The notes below the pieces were generated by a model. That model saw only the letters and a program-made list of their open reading frames with translations, was not told the DNA's origin and ran no database searches. Source: Ottowia sp. (GTDB lineage: Bacteria > Pseudomonadota > Gammaproteobacteria > Burkholderiales > Burkholderiaceae_C). From it: a DNA stretch of 52,758 bases. The position numbers and the translations under genes were made by a program. The stretch lies in the NCBI GenBank assembly GCA_023228705.1, contig JALOAS010000011.1, positions 1 through 52,758 of the forward strand. Reading direction: 5' to 3'. Positions within the stretch are counted from its first letter, which is position 1; every line of letters starts with the position of its first letter. Below are positions 1 through 8,273 of the stretch, one piece after another.

Positions 1-763
1 TGCTCTCCACTGGCGCGCTGCGTCGGTTCCACTTGATGAGAAAATCCAGCCGCCGGCCCAGGGCCCGGCCTTGCTCTGCAATCTCCTGCATCAGCGCCTT
101 GGAGCAAAAGCCCGAATCGGCGCGCACCAGGATCGGTGTGGGCACCAGGCGCGCAGCCATGGGCAGCACGCGCTGCAGGTCGTATTCGGTCTCTCGCGCC
201 GAGTGCTGCACGCCCGGGCGCAGCGCCAGCTCCAGGCAGTAGCCTGCGGTGCCCAGGTACGAGGCGATCGGGCAGTAGCCATCCACGCCCGCATAGGTGC
301 GCCCGACCAATTCTTTCTTGGTGCCGCTGTTGTTCATGGCAAAGGTGTCGATATCCAGCGGCGTGTGGCCCGAGGGCAAGCGGCCAAAGTCCACCGGCTG
401 GCCGGCAAAGCGGCTGCCCAGCAAGGCCTCGTTGATGGAGCTGGCCAGATCGAACCAGGAAGCAGCGTGCGCATTCATGCGCTGGCGCAGCGTGGGGCTG
501 GAGGGCACGGCAGCCAGGCGCATCGCGCGGGCAAAGAAGGCATCGCCGCGAAATGCTTCAATGGCGTCAAAGTCGCTCTTGCCCTGGCACAGCAGCGCCA
601 GATAGCTCTTGATGATGGCGCTGTTGCTCACCCCCGATCGCATCGGGAAGGCCGGATCGACCAGGGCGTTGACGTTGATGCGCGCCAGATGCTTGCCGAT
701 CAGGGCCAAGCCGGCGTGCGAGCTCAGATCGTAGGGCAGCTGCTTGATGACAAAATCGCTCAT
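1..763 (-). CDS. IS1380-family transposase, C-terminal part beyond the window
   Basis: DDE transposase that would move an IS1380-type insertion sequence. The frame opens with ATG at 763 and stays open to base 1, giving 254 visible residues. The N-terminus (MSDFVIKQLPYDLSS), the stretch SYLALLCQGKSDFDAIE at about 53-69 and the LRQRM motif are typical of the family. Two catalytic Asp candidates are visible: LDIDTF (D137/D139) and VRADSGF (D216). The last acidic residue lies outside. No stop or frameshift is seen, so the element may be intact. Its right end should lie between 764 and about 925, but I could not identify a terminal inverted repeat or target duplication. It sits directly beside the catabolic cassette that starts with the GntR gene, which suggests that cassette is mobile or was rearranged. 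Confidence 0.88.
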   Translation of the reverse strand, partial: MSDFVIKQLPYDLSSHAGLALIGKHLARINVNALVDPAFPMRSGVSNSAIIKSYLALLCQGKSDFDAIEAFRGDAFFARAMRLAAVPSSPTLRQRMNAHAASWFDLASSINEALLGSRFAGQPVDFGRLPSGHTPLDIDTFAMNNSGTKKELVGRTYAGVDGYCPIASYLGTAGYCLELALRPGVQHSARETEYDLQRVLPMAARLVPTPILVRADSGFCSKALMQEIAEQGRALGRRLDFLIKWNRRSAPVES

Positions 764-770
764 GAAAGTC

Positions 771-787
771 CTCACCCACAAGGTGAG
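771..787. repeat. 6-bp inverted repeat just upstream of the transposase start
   Basis: CTCACC (771-776) and GGTGAG (782-787) are perfect inverted copies separated by CACAA. They lie 7 bp upstream of the transposase ATG. They could be part of the IS end, a transposase-expression control element, or chance; the other IS end is not in the window for comparison. Confidence 0.35.
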
Positions 788-909
788 AGCCATTCTACAG
801 GCAAGTCGTTGATATTGAAAGCGATTTCGCCTAAATACAACAATGAGATCACGGATTCAGGAGTTAACAGTATAAGCAGTTCACGCAAATCGGAACGACA
901 ACCTGAAAC

Positions 910-923
910 AAATAGCACTATTT
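910..923. promoter_or_regulatory. 14-bp palindrome, candidate operator of the GntR gene
   Basis: AAATAGCACTATTT is a palindrome with 6-bp arms around CA. It ends 2 bp before the ATG at 926 and occupies the place where a ribosome binding site would be. A self-binding site for the GntR dimer is plausible by position. It does not match the usual FCD-type core (TnGTnnnACnA), and I saw no second copy before the dehydrogenase, transketolase or TRAP genes. The flanking 764-925 region is AT-richer than most of the window and otherwise shows no clear promoter. Confidence 0.35.
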
Positions 924-925
924 CA

Positions 926-1639
926 ATGTTCGAAGATGTGTCACTTTTAGCGAGATCCACACGGGGTGGCGACAACGTGCTTGTAGGTGGGCGGCGAGTT
1001 TATCGACGTACGCTTCGCGAACAAGTGTTCGATCGTTTGAGGCATGAGATCGTCTCCGGCGTACGTCTGCCAGGAGACGAGTTGTCCGAAGAAAGACTTG
1101 CTTCAGAGTACGGTGTGAGTCGTGGCACCGTTCGTGAAGCGATGCGAGCGCTGGAGCAATTGCGTCTCGTCGCTGGCGATGCGCGCAAAAGTGCGCATGT
1201 GCATCGAGCAAGTCCACGGGAGATCGCTGAAATTTTCAATGTGCGCGCGGCGTTGGAGGGCATGGCAGCTTCTAACATCGTGAGCAGTCCGTCGCGGCAA
1301 GCCATCGTCAAAGAGCTTCAAAAACATTTGCCGCCGGACCTCATGGAACTGAATTTTCGAGAACACATGAACAAAGACATGCATTTCCATCGCCGGTTGT
1401 GCGAGTTTTCCGGTAACTCAGTATTGCTCGAGCAATGGTGCGGCTTGGAGGATCGAATCCGCATCGTGTTCTTCTCTTCGGGAGAAACGCAACCGATCGC
1501 GATCATGGGCCGGTGTCACCACGAACCCATCCTGCGCTGCATTGAACGAGGCGACGCACTCAAGGCGCAGGAAGCGGTGCGCGCGCACATGCAGGCATCG
1601 GCCAGGGTCTGGGCACCAGGGGTACAAGCGTTCGGCTGA
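926..1639 (+). CDS. GntR-family transcriptional regulator (FCD/FadR subfamily)
   Basis: Predicted DNA-binding regulator of the adjacent catabolic genes, 237 aa from ATG 926. The winged helix-turn-helix spans about residues 28-95, with the recognition segment SEERLASEYGVSRGTVREAMR (54-74). The C-terminal FCD ligand domain keeps the usual metal/ligand residues: D151 and H155 in DMHFH, H198/H199 in RCHHEP and H221 in RAHM. FCD regulators normally bind small organic acids or sugar acids. The open frame extends far upstream into the IS, but that part has no GntR character. ATG 926 has no Shine-Dalgarno and abuts a palindrome. GTG 977, preceded by GGGGTGG, is an alternative start giving 220 aa. The gene is co-directional with the dehydrogenase 33 bp downstream. 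Confidence 0.85.
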   Translation: MFEDVSLLARSTRGGDNVLVGGRRVYRRTLREQVFDRLRHEIVSGVRLPGDELSEERLASEYGVSRGTVREAMRALEQLRLVAGDARKSAHVHRASPREIAEIFNVRAALEGMAASNIVSSPSRQAIVKELQKHLPPDLMELNFREHMNKDMHFHRRLCEFSGNSVLLEQWCGLEDRIRIVFFSSGETQPIAIMGRCHHEPILRCIERGDALKAQEAVRAHMQASARVWAPGVQAFG

Positions 1640-1672
1640 CTTCTTCTACTAAACCAAGGATGGAGTGAACAC

Positions 1673-2446
1673 ATGGGAAACACAAACATGGCCAAGCGCA
1701 CCGCCGTCGTGACCGGGGCTGCGTCGCCACGCGGGATCGGGGTTGCCGCAGCGAGGCAGTTCGCCGCTGCCGGCTGGGCGGTCGTGCTTGTCGACCGCGA
1801 CCTGCAAGGAGCAAACGCGGCAGCTGCCGACATCAACCGCACCGCCGGCGTCCAGGCACTCGCGGTGCCGTGCGACGTCACCAATGAGGCATCAGTACAG
1901 CAAGCTGCCCAACGCGTACGGCAGGAGGCAGACTTGCCGACTGTGGGAGCATTGGCAAATATCGCCGGCGTCCCCGAGCCCGCCACATTTTCCGAACTGA
2001 GTCTTGAAAAATGGAATCGGGTGCTGGCCGTGAACCTGACTGGCACCTTCCTCATGTGCAAGGCGTTCGTGCCGCAAATGATGGCCCAGCGCTACGGCCG
2101 GATCGTCAACATGTCGTCGATCACCGCCTTTACCGGCGGCGGCATATTCTCGAAATCCGCATACGCTGCAGCCAAGGCGGGCATCGTTGGCTTTACACGC
2201 GGGCTGGCACGCGACCTGGCCCCCTATGCCATTACCGCCAACGCCGTTGCACCCGGAGTGGTTGACACCGATATCCGCATGGGCACCACGGATGAAATCG
2301 AGCACTCGCTTTCAGGCGCCGTGCCACTGGGCCGGCAGGCCTCAGCAGCCGAAATCGCCGCGCTGTTCGTCTGGCTGTGCAGCGAGAACGCCGGCTACAT
2401 CACGGGGACGACCCAGCATATCAACGGCGGATCGTACTTCGGTTGA
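1673..2446 (+). CDS. Short-chain dehydrogenase/reductase (SDR), NAD-type
   Basis: 257-aa classical SDR that probably oxidises a hydroxyl group of the imported substrate. The glycine-rich cofactor motif is TGAASPRGIG (14-23). An Asp (D41) ends the second beta strand (VLVDRD), which usually means NAD(H) rather than NADP(H). The catalytic set is N121, S149, Y164 and K168 (YAAAK). The NAG motif is ANIAG. A GGAG lies 6 bp before ATG 1673; ATG 1688 is a possible later start. It lies between the GntR gene and the split transketolase on the same strand, so joint regulation is likely. SDR substrate cannot be read from sequence. Polyol or hydroxy-acid dehydrogenase is the natural guess because the next enzyme would use a ketose-like donor. 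Confidence 0.88.
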   Translation: MGNTNMAKRTAVVTGAASPRGIGVAAARQFAAAGWAVVLVDRDLQGANAAAADINRTAGVQALAVPCDVTNEASVQQAAQRVRQEADLPTVGALANIAGVPEPATFSELSLEKWNRVLAVNLTGTFLMCKAFVPQMMAQRYGRIVNMSSITAFTGGGIFSKSAYAAAKAGIVGFTRGLARDLAPYAITANAVAPGVVDTDIRMGTTDEIEHSLSGAVPLGRQASAAEIAALFVWLCSENAGYITGTTQHINGGSYFG

Positions 2447-2502
2447 TATCGAATCACTCAAAACGACAAATGTGTAGCGCAAATTCATAAAAGGAAGCAA
2501 AG

Positions 2503-3384
2503 ATGGAAGTCAAGGAAGCGACCACCACGCCGGCCGGCCGCACGGACGTGCTGGAAAAACTCAGGGATGACGCGTACAAAATTCGTCGCTACGCCCTGCA
2601 GATGGGCGAAGTACAAGGGCAGGGCTATATCGCTCAGGCGCTCGGCTATGCCGACGTTCTGGCCGTCGCATATGGTCACGCACTCAACTACCGCGCCGAC
2701 GACCCGACGTGGGAAGGCCGGGACCGGTTCCTGCTGTCGCACGGGCACTATGCCATCGCACATTATGCGGCGCTGATCCACTCTGGCATCTTGCCCGCAT
2801 CGGAATTGGAGACTTACGGCGCCGACGACAGCCGCCTGCCAATGTCCGGAATGGCCAGCTACACGCCAGGCATGGAAATTTCCGGCGGCTCACTTGGCCA
2901 CGGGTTGCCGATCGGGGTGGGGATGGCACTTGCCTTGCGCCAGAAAGCCAACCCGGCCTTCGTTTACGTATCGATGTCTGACGGCGAACTCAATGAAGGT
3001 TCGGTATGGGAAGGAGCGCAGTCGGCAACGCACCACAGGCTGGCCAACCTCATCAACCTCATTGACATGAACAACCAGCAGGCCGATGGCCCACCGGCAC
3101 AAATCCTGAGCGGCGAACCAGCTGCGAAACGCTGGGAGGCCTTCGGTTGGTACACACAAGAAGTCGACGGCAACGACTTGCAAGCTGTCTACGACGCCTT
3201 TGAGCGCGCACGCTACCACAAGGCGACACAACCAAGGGTCATCGTTTTGCGCACCTGCATGGGTCACGGCGTCGACTTCCTCGAAGCGCGTGAGAAAAAC
3301 CATTTCCTGCGAGTGGAGGAAGACGAGTGGCAAAAGGCCATCGCGGTGCTCGACGCCAATCACTTGAAAGGAGAACAAGGGTGA
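2503..3384 (+). CDS. Transketolase, N-terminal subunit (split enzyme)
   Basis: 293 aa, equivalent to the pyrophosphate-binding half of transketolase. The thiamine-diphosphate/Mg motif is SDGELNEGSVWEGAQ (159-173) followed by DMNN (188-191), replacing the usual GDG...NN. The early SHGHY (79-83) and GSLGHGLP (129-136) segments carry the transketolase histidines. AAGGAAG lies 7-8 bp before the ATG. The gene overlaps the C-terminal subunit by 4 bp, so the two halves should be made in equal amounts and form an alpha2-beta2 enzyme. Split transketolases occur in archaea and in catabolic clusters such as apulose-4-phosphate transketolase AptA/AptB and the sulfo-transketolase SqwG/SqwH. No sugar kinase or isomerase is nearby here, so the donor sugar is unknown. 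Confidence 0.9.
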   Translation: MEVKEATTTPAGRTDVLEKLRDDAYKIRRYALQMGEVQGQGYIAQALGYADVLAVAYGHALNYRADDPTWEGRDRFLLSHGHYAIAHYAALIHSGILPASELETYGADDSRLPMSGMASYTPGMEISGGSLGHGLPIGVGMALALRQKANPAFVYVSMSDGELNEGSVWEGAQSATHHRLANLINLIDMNNQQADGPPAQILSGEPAAKRWEAFGWYTQEVDGNDLQAVYDAFERARYHKATQPRVIVLRTCMGHGVDFLEAREKNHFLRVEEDEWQKAIAVLDANHLKGEQG

Positions 3385-4379
3385 ACCAAGAAGTATTGAA
3401 GCGGCCGCGCCTGCGGACATCAGCAATGATCGCGTCGTTCGTCGATGCGGATCAGCCAACACGCCCGGCGCCCTTCGGCCACGCGCTGCTGGAACTGGCC
3501 CAGGAGCGTCCCGACGTTGTCGGCATGACGGCCGACCTGGCCAAGTACACCGACCTGTTGCCATTCGCGCAGGCGTTCCCCGAACGCTACTTCCAGATGG
3601 GCATGGCCGAGCAGCTCCTGCTGGCCGCAGCCGGCGGCATGGCTAAGGAAGGCTTCATGCCGTTCGTTACATCGTACGCGGTCTTCGCCACGCGGCGCGC
3701 CTACGACTTCATCCACCAGGTCATCGCCGAGGACGACTTGAATGTGAAAATATGCTGTGCCTTGCCCGGGCTGACCACCGGCTACGGCCCCAGCCACCAA
3801 GCAACCGAGGATCTTGCCATCCTGCGCGGCATTCCCGGTTTGACCATTGTTGATCCGTGCGACGCGCTCGACATCGAACAGGCGGTCCCAGCGATGGCTG
3901 CGCACCACGGCCCGGTTTACATGCGACTGCTGCGCGGCAAGGTCCCGGTCGTACTCGACGACTACGATTACTCGTTCGAGCTTGGCAAGGCCAAGCTGCT
4001 GCGCGACGGCCGCGACGTGCTCATCATTTCCAGCGGCCTCATGACCATGCGCGCGCTCGAGGCTGCCAAGGCGCTCGCGGGCGATAACGTCGATGTAGCC
4101 GTCCTGCACTCGCCAACCATCAAACCCCTGGACGATGAAAGCATCCTGCGCGAAGTACGCAGGCAGGATCGCCTCGTCATCGTCGCGGAAAACCATTCGG
4201 TCATTGGCGGCCTGGGTGAAGCAGTGGCATCACTTTTGCTGCGCAATCGGCTTGCACCGAAGTTCCACCAAGTCGCGCTGCCGGATGCATTTCTGAAAGC
4301 TGGCGCGCTGCCGACGCTGCACGACGACTATGGTCTTTCGACCAGCCGATTGATGGGTTCGATCAAATCGTGGCTGTGA
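3381..4379 (+). CDS. Transketolase, C-terminal subunit (split enzyme)
   Basis: 332 aa, equivalent to the pyrimidine-binding domain plus C-terminal domain. The TPP-activating glutamate is E77 in QMGMAEQ. The GYGPSHQATEDLA stretch carries the substrate-side histidine of the family, and the C-terminal domain starts near residue 195. I chose GTG 3381 because it overlaps the previous stop as GTGA and has AAAGGAGA about 6 bp upstream. An upstream ATG at 3327 would overlap the first subunit more and has no comparable ribosome site. It forms one enzyme with the preceding gene. Confidence 0.9.
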   Translation: MNQEVLKRPRLRTSAMIASFVDADQPTRPAPFGHALLELAQERPDVVGMTADLAKYTDLLPFAQAFPERYFQMGMAEQLLLAAAGGMAKEGFMPFVTSYAVFATRRAYDFIHQVIAEDDLNVKICCALPGLTTGYGPSHQATEDLAILRGIPGLTIVDPCDALDIEQAVPAMAAHHGPVYMRLLRGKVPVVLDDYDYSFELGKAKLLRDGRDVLIISSGLMTMRALEAAKALAGDNVDVAVLHSPTIKPLDDESILREVRRQDRLVIVAENHSVIGGLGEAVASLLLRNRLAPKFHQVALPDAFLKAGALPTLHDDYGLSTSRLMGSIKSWL

Positions 4380-4418
4380 ACAGGCCTGATCTTGTCAGCC
4401 CTGCGGTTATCGCGACAG

Positions 4419-4437
4419 GGGCGGCTGGCCGCCGCCC
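4419..4437 (+). terminator. Stem-loop after the split transketolase genes
   Basis: GGGCGGC (4419-4425) pairs with GCCGCCC (4431-4437) around a 5-nt loop, followed by ACCTTTT. It lies 40 bp after the transketolase stop and 165 bp before the TRAP genes, so it could partly separate their transcription. The T-run is short, so an attenuator is as likely as a full terminator. The rest of 4380-4601 shows nothing else clear. Confidence 0.45.
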
Positions 4438-4601
4438 ACCTTTTCAAACCATGGGCCGATGCTCCTCCTTGCCCCTAAAAAAACAAATTCGAACCCGACC
4501 TCGCGGGGCGGTCAGACCATTCTCGTCGAGGTTACCAGTGGAGTATCAGGAGCAAATTTTTCCTTTCCACCGCATTTTGCAAACAACATCAGGAGATCAA
4601 C

Positions 4602-5603
4602 ATGAGCCTTACACGTAGAAAATTCACCCAGACCGTTGGCGGTTCAATGGCCACCGCTGTGCTGCCCCTGTTCACGCAGACAGCGCGTGCAGCAACCACG
4701 CTTACGCTGGGGCATGGCGCTGCCCCGGGCAATCCACGCGCGCTGGGCGCTGACAAATTCGCCGAACTGGTTGCCGCAGGAACGAACGGCGAAATCAAAA
4801 TCAATGTCGCCGGCTCGGAACAGCTCGGCAACGATGTTGCCATGCTCACGAGCGTACGCACTGGGGTGCTCGACTTCACCATCAACAGCCAGGGGGCGGT
4901 CGGCGGCATTGCGCCGGAGATCAATGCCCTCGGCCTGCCGTTTCTTTTTAATGACGCGGCTCACGCCTACAAGGTGCTTAGCGGGCCGATTGGTAGCAAT
5001 TTGGTGGAGCGCATTAGGTCCCAAGATCTGACGGTGCTCGACTGGTGGGACAACGGCATTCGGCAAATCACCAACAGCAAGAAGCCGATCGCCGAGCCTC
5101 ACGACTTGGCAGGAATGAAGATCCGTACGCCGGCCGACGCGATGACTATCGATATCTTCAAGGAGTTGGGTGCGGCCACCGAACAGATTGCGTTCAGTGA
5201 ACTTTATATTGCGCTGCAGCAGGGTGTGGTCGATGGTCAAGAAAATCCGCTTGCTAACATCGCCAGCTCCAAGCTTTACGAAGTCAACCCGTACATCAGC
5301 CTTTCGGGTCACAAGTGGGAGAGTACACCGTTCATCGCATCGGTCAGCGTACGCAAGCGTGTCAGCGAGGATCAGTGGCAAGTCATTATCGATGCCGCTA
5401 AGCAAGCAGGGAACTTGCAGCGCGAACTTATGGCTCAAGCCGACGAAAAATATCTCGGCGAATTCGAAACCAACGGCGACCTTAACATCAACCAGGTGAA
5501 CAAGACGGCATTCCGCGAAGCGACGAAGCCAGTGCTCGACAAATGGAGAGCCAAGCCGTTCGGTGACTTCGTGTCCATGCTTATCGAGGCTGCTGTAGCG
5601 TAA
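4602..5603 (+). CDS. TRAP transporter substrate-binding protein (DctP family)
   Basis: 333-aa periplasmic binding protein that delivers substrate to the DctQ/DctM permease encoded next. The N-terminus has a twin-arginine motif (SLTRRKFTQ, residues 2-10), a hydrophobic stretch and a probable cleavage after TARA (about residue 30). This suggests Tat rather than Sec export. The conserved Arg that salt-bridges a ligand carboxylate is R175 in GMKIRTP, and the family motif GQENPLANI follows at 212-220. The substrate is therefore probably an acid such as a carboxylate or sugar acid. AGGAG sits 6 bp before ATG 4602. Substrate identity is inferred only from the neighbouring enzymes. Confidence 0.9.
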   Translation: MSLTRRKFTQTVGGSMATAVLPLFTQTARAATTLTLGHGAAPGNPRALGADKFAELVAAGTNGEIKINVAGSEQLGNDVAMLTSVRTGVLDFTINSQGAVGGIAPEINALGLPFLFNDAAHAYKVLSGPIGSNLVERIRSQDLTVLDWWDNGIRQITNSKKPIAEPHDLAGMKIRTPADAMTIDIFKELGAATEQIAFSELYIALQQGVVDGQENPLANIASSKLYEVNPYISLSGHKWESTPFIASVSVRKRVSEDQWQVIIDAAKQAGNLQRELMAQADEKYLGEFETNGDLNINQVNKTAFREATKPVLDKWRAKPFGDFVSMLIEAAVA

Positions 5604-5620
5604 GCGCAGCTGTCTACGAG

Positions 5621-6208
5621 ATGGGTCTGTTCGAAGGGCGCTCGACTAGCGCCAGAAAACTCGGGCCGGAAGCCTCGCAAAGCTTATTGATGCGCGCGGC
5701 CACCGGCGTCGATGCAGTGTTCGGCTGGCTGTGCCAAGCTCTAGTCATCGGCACGACAGTCATCCTGCTTGCCGTGCTGGGTGCGAACGTGGTGGCACGC
5801 TACGCGTTTGCACAGGGAGGTATCGAATGGATCAGCGAGGTGCCCGAGCAATTGTTCCCATGGATGATTGCGGCGGGAATCGTGCTGGCAGTGCAACGCG
5901 GCGATCATATTGCGGTCGACCTGATTTACAAAGCGCTGAGTAAGCGCGCCGCCCTATTTCTCGTGCTGGCCATCCTTGTGCTGATCATCGTTGCCTACGC
6001 TGTGTTGTTCGTCATCACCTGGCAAACTGCGGACATCGTATCTTCGCAGCGCAGTCCGCTACTGGGAATATCCGGCAGTTGGGGTTATTACGCTCTCATG
6101 TTTATGGCAGCGGGCACAGCGCTGAGCAGCCTCACGATCATGATCAAGGTCATGGTACGCGGTGTCAGCGCGTTGCCTGCGGCTAACCCGGAGGACAGCC
6201 CGATATGA
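5621..6208 (+). CDS. TRAP transporter small permease (DctQ family)
   Basis: 195 aa, with four predicted membrane helices at about 33-56, 77-95, 108-135 and 150-173. It forms the membrane complex with the large permease and receives substrate from the DctP-type protein. The motif GIEWISEVPEQLFPWMI contains the DctQ-typical EE/E-P-pattern after helix 1. The start is 17 bp after the DctP stop. The stop overlaps the DctM start as ATGA, so translation is coupled. The N-terminal 30 residues are hydrophilic and longer than in many members. Confidence 0.88.
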   Translation: MGLFEGRSTSARKLGPEASQSLLMRAATGVDAVFGWLCQALVIGTTVILLAVLGANVVARYAFAQGGIEWISEVPEQLFPWMIAAGIVLAVQRGDHIAVDLIYKALSKRAALFLVLAILVLIIVAYAVLFVITWQTADIVSSQRSPLLGISGSWGYYALMFMAAGTALSSLTIMIKVMVRGVSALPAANPEDSPI

Positions 6209-7464
6209 TGCTCGCCCTGACGCTGGTCTTTTTTATTCTGCTCTTTCTGGCCGTGCCGGTTGGGCATGTTCTAGTCATCGCGTCGGGGGTTGCCGTCGGC
6301 ATATCCGATTTCCCCCCGATGGCGGTCGTCGCGCAGCAGATGTTCGCGCCGACGCAATCCTTCCCCATGCTGTCGCTGCCATTTTTCATTCTTGCTGGTA
6401 GCCTGATGATGAGCGGCGAACTTGGGCGCAATCTGATCAGTTTCGCCACCATGCTGGTGGCTCGTTATCGCGGTGGGTTGGGCTCAGTTTCAGTCGTCGG
6501 CTCGACGGTGTTCGGTGGCGTCTCCGGATCGGCAGTGGCCGACGCCACCGCGCTCGGATCGATGCTCATTCCATGGCAGCAAAAGGAAGGTTATCCGGCA
6601 GGATTCACCGCTGCCAATAACGCGGCCTCAGCCATGATTGCAGTTCTCATTCCGCCTTCGATCCCGCTCATCTTGTACTCGCTGGTTTCGGGCGAGTCGA
6701 TCGGGGCGTTGTTCATCGCTGGCGTTCTCCCGGGATTGGCAATTACCATCGTCTTCGTCATGGTGTGCAACCTGTCCGCACGGATCCGCAACTTCCCGCA
6801 CAGGCCGGAGCCATTTGAATGGCAAAAGTTCAATCGACTCGTTGTACAGGCAGCACCGGCGCTGGCAATGCCAATCATGATCTTGGTCCTGCTGCGCTTT
6901 GGCATTGCCACACCGACGGAAGTCGCCATCATCGCCACTTTGTATGCGTTGGCCATGGGCGCGTTTGTCTATCGTGACATGACGCTTGTACGTTTCAAGG
7001 AAGCGGTCATCAGCGCCGGCGTCGCCACTGGCGTGGTCATGCTTGTCATCATGGGTTCGGCCATCGTCGGTTGGCTAGCAACGTTCACGCAGATTCCACA
7101 AACCTTCGCCAGCTGGGCGGTCACCACCCTGGAGGAACCGTGGCTCATCATCCTGGCGATGAATGCGATCATGCTGATCGTCGGCATGTTTATAGACCTG
7201 CCCGCCGCAATCTTGCTCCTAGGACCAATTTTCGTGCCGCTGGCCCAAACCATAGGTCTGGATACCTTGCAACTTGGCATCATTATGGTATTGAATCTCA
7301 GCGTCGGGCTGTTCACGCCACCGGTGGGGACGACCCTGTTCATTTCCAGCACGATCGCTCGCGTCTCCATCATCAGAGCATCGCGGGAACTGATACCGTA
7401 TTACTTTGCCGCATTGTTTGTGCTGGCATTGTTTAGCTATGTACCGATGCTGACCATACGCTGA
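6205..7464 (+). CDS. TRAP transporter large permease (DctM family)
   Basis: 419-aa multi-helix inner-membrane protein, the substrate-translocating subunit of a Na+-driven TRAP transporter. Typical segments are visible: GSTVFGGVSGSAVADATALG near 98-117, VLIPPSIPLILYSLVSGESI near 148-167, and NLSVGLFTPPVGTTL near 374-388. The length is normal for the family. It starts inside the DctQ stop (ATGA). It closes the co-directional cassette. The following 130 bp, up to the convergent DUF488 gene, is AT-richer and shows no clear terminator. Confidence 0.92.
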   Translation: MMLALTLVFFILLFLAVPVGHVLVIASGVAVGISDFPPMAVVAQQMFAPTQSFPMLSLPFFILAGSLMMSGELGRNLISFATMLVARYRGGLGSVSVVGSTVFGGVSGSAVADATALGSMLIPWQQKEGYPAGFTAANNAASAMIAVLIPPSIPLILYSLVSGESIGALFIAGVLPGLAITIVFVMVCNLSARIRNFPHRPEPFEWQKFNRLVVQAAPALAMPIMILVLLRFGIATPTEVAIIATLYALAMGAFVYRDMTLVRFKEAVISAGVATGVVMLVIMGSAIVGWLATFTQIPQTFASWAVTTLEEPWLIILAMNAIMLIVGMFIDLPAAILLLGPIFVPLAQTIGLDTLQLGIIMVLNLSVGLFTPPVGTTLFISSTIARVSIIRASRELIPYYFAALFVLALFSYVPMLTIR

Positions 7465-7595
7465 ACGCTCACAAGAATTGAAGCCGCCGTCTCATATCGC
7501 GTATGGCGCTTTCAGATAGGTCTAGATTAACGACACATTGTTCGCGATTAAGCCATAATTGGCAAGGGATTGGGCCTAGTGGTTCTGTTTTATCG

Positions 7596-8273
7596 CTAAG
7601 TGTGATTTCTAGAAATTGTCGTGGAGTGCGTAACGTGACAACTCGGCAGGTTACGATCTTCATGAGCTATTCGCTCATTGTGTTGGTCTTCAGGATCAGC
7701 CGGCCAGAGTTCGCCATGCAAAGCAGGATAAGTCACTTGGCCGTCTTTAGCCACCGCCCCCCGCGTCATCGTCGCCCGATCTATACGATCCGGCAGGATG
7801 TGCCACACCGTCTCCCCACACGCCAGCAGCCAGTCGGTGATGATGCGGCGGTGGCAGCGCCACCATACCGTCTCCGAGCACATGAATGCGGTGCGCTGCC
7901 GCTGACCCATGTCGATCAGTTGTTGCAGCGCTTCGGCAAATTCCGGCTGCTGGCTGTAGTCCGCGTAGTTGTGGAAGCTGCGGTTGTCCCAGAACGCGTT
8001 GCGCTGTGGCGGGATATTCTTCTGCAGGTTGCGCCGACCACCCAGCGCCCGCATGTGCTGGTAGCTGATGCCGTGCGGCCGTAGCGCCGCCGGCAGCGTG
8101 TCGATGTTGAACTGCGGGTTGGTGCGCGAGCGCGGGAAGGAGCGCACGTCCACCAGCTGCGTCACGCCCGCGCCTTGCAGCAGGCGCACGAATTCGTCCA
8201 GCGGGTGGCGCGCGTGCCCTATGGTGTAGAGCGGCAACCGCTCGGGAGTGGAATGCTCTGCCACATCAGTCAT
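7596..8273 (-). CDS. DUF488 domain protein with unusual C-terminal tail
   Basis: 225 aa; DUF488 proteins have no settled function. The family signature TIGHARHPLDEF (17-28), the VDVRSFPRSR segment (41-50) and the Cys-His motif MCSETVWWRCHRR (131-143) are all present. Members usually end shortly after a sequence like TYP, here TYP at 181-183. The next 40 residues are polar, unlike the family, and are encoded by AT-richer DNA, so the natural end may have been replaced. The start overlaps the DUF2945 gene by 8 bp, so the two are co-expressed. Direction is convergent with the TRAP genes. Confidence 0.82.
   Translation of the reverse strand: MTDVAEHSTPERLPLYTIGHARHPLDEFVRLLQGAGVTQLVDVRSFPRSRTNPQFNIDTLPAALRPHGISYQHMRALGGRRNLQKNIPPQRNAFWDNRSFHNYADYSQQPEFAEALQQLIDMGQRQRTAFMCSETVWWRCHRRIITDWLLACGETVWHILPDRIDRATMTRGAVAKDGQVTYPALHGELWPADPEDQHNERIAHEDRNLPSCHVTHSTTISRNHT

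Noticed and set aside
71..925. N-terminal extension of the GntR frame into the transposase
   Set aside because: The 285 extra codons overlap the transposase antisense and show no GntR similarity.
7503..8084. 193-codon plus-strand frame opposite DUF488
   Set aside because: DUF488 motifs on the other strand are clear; this frame has no recognisable domain.
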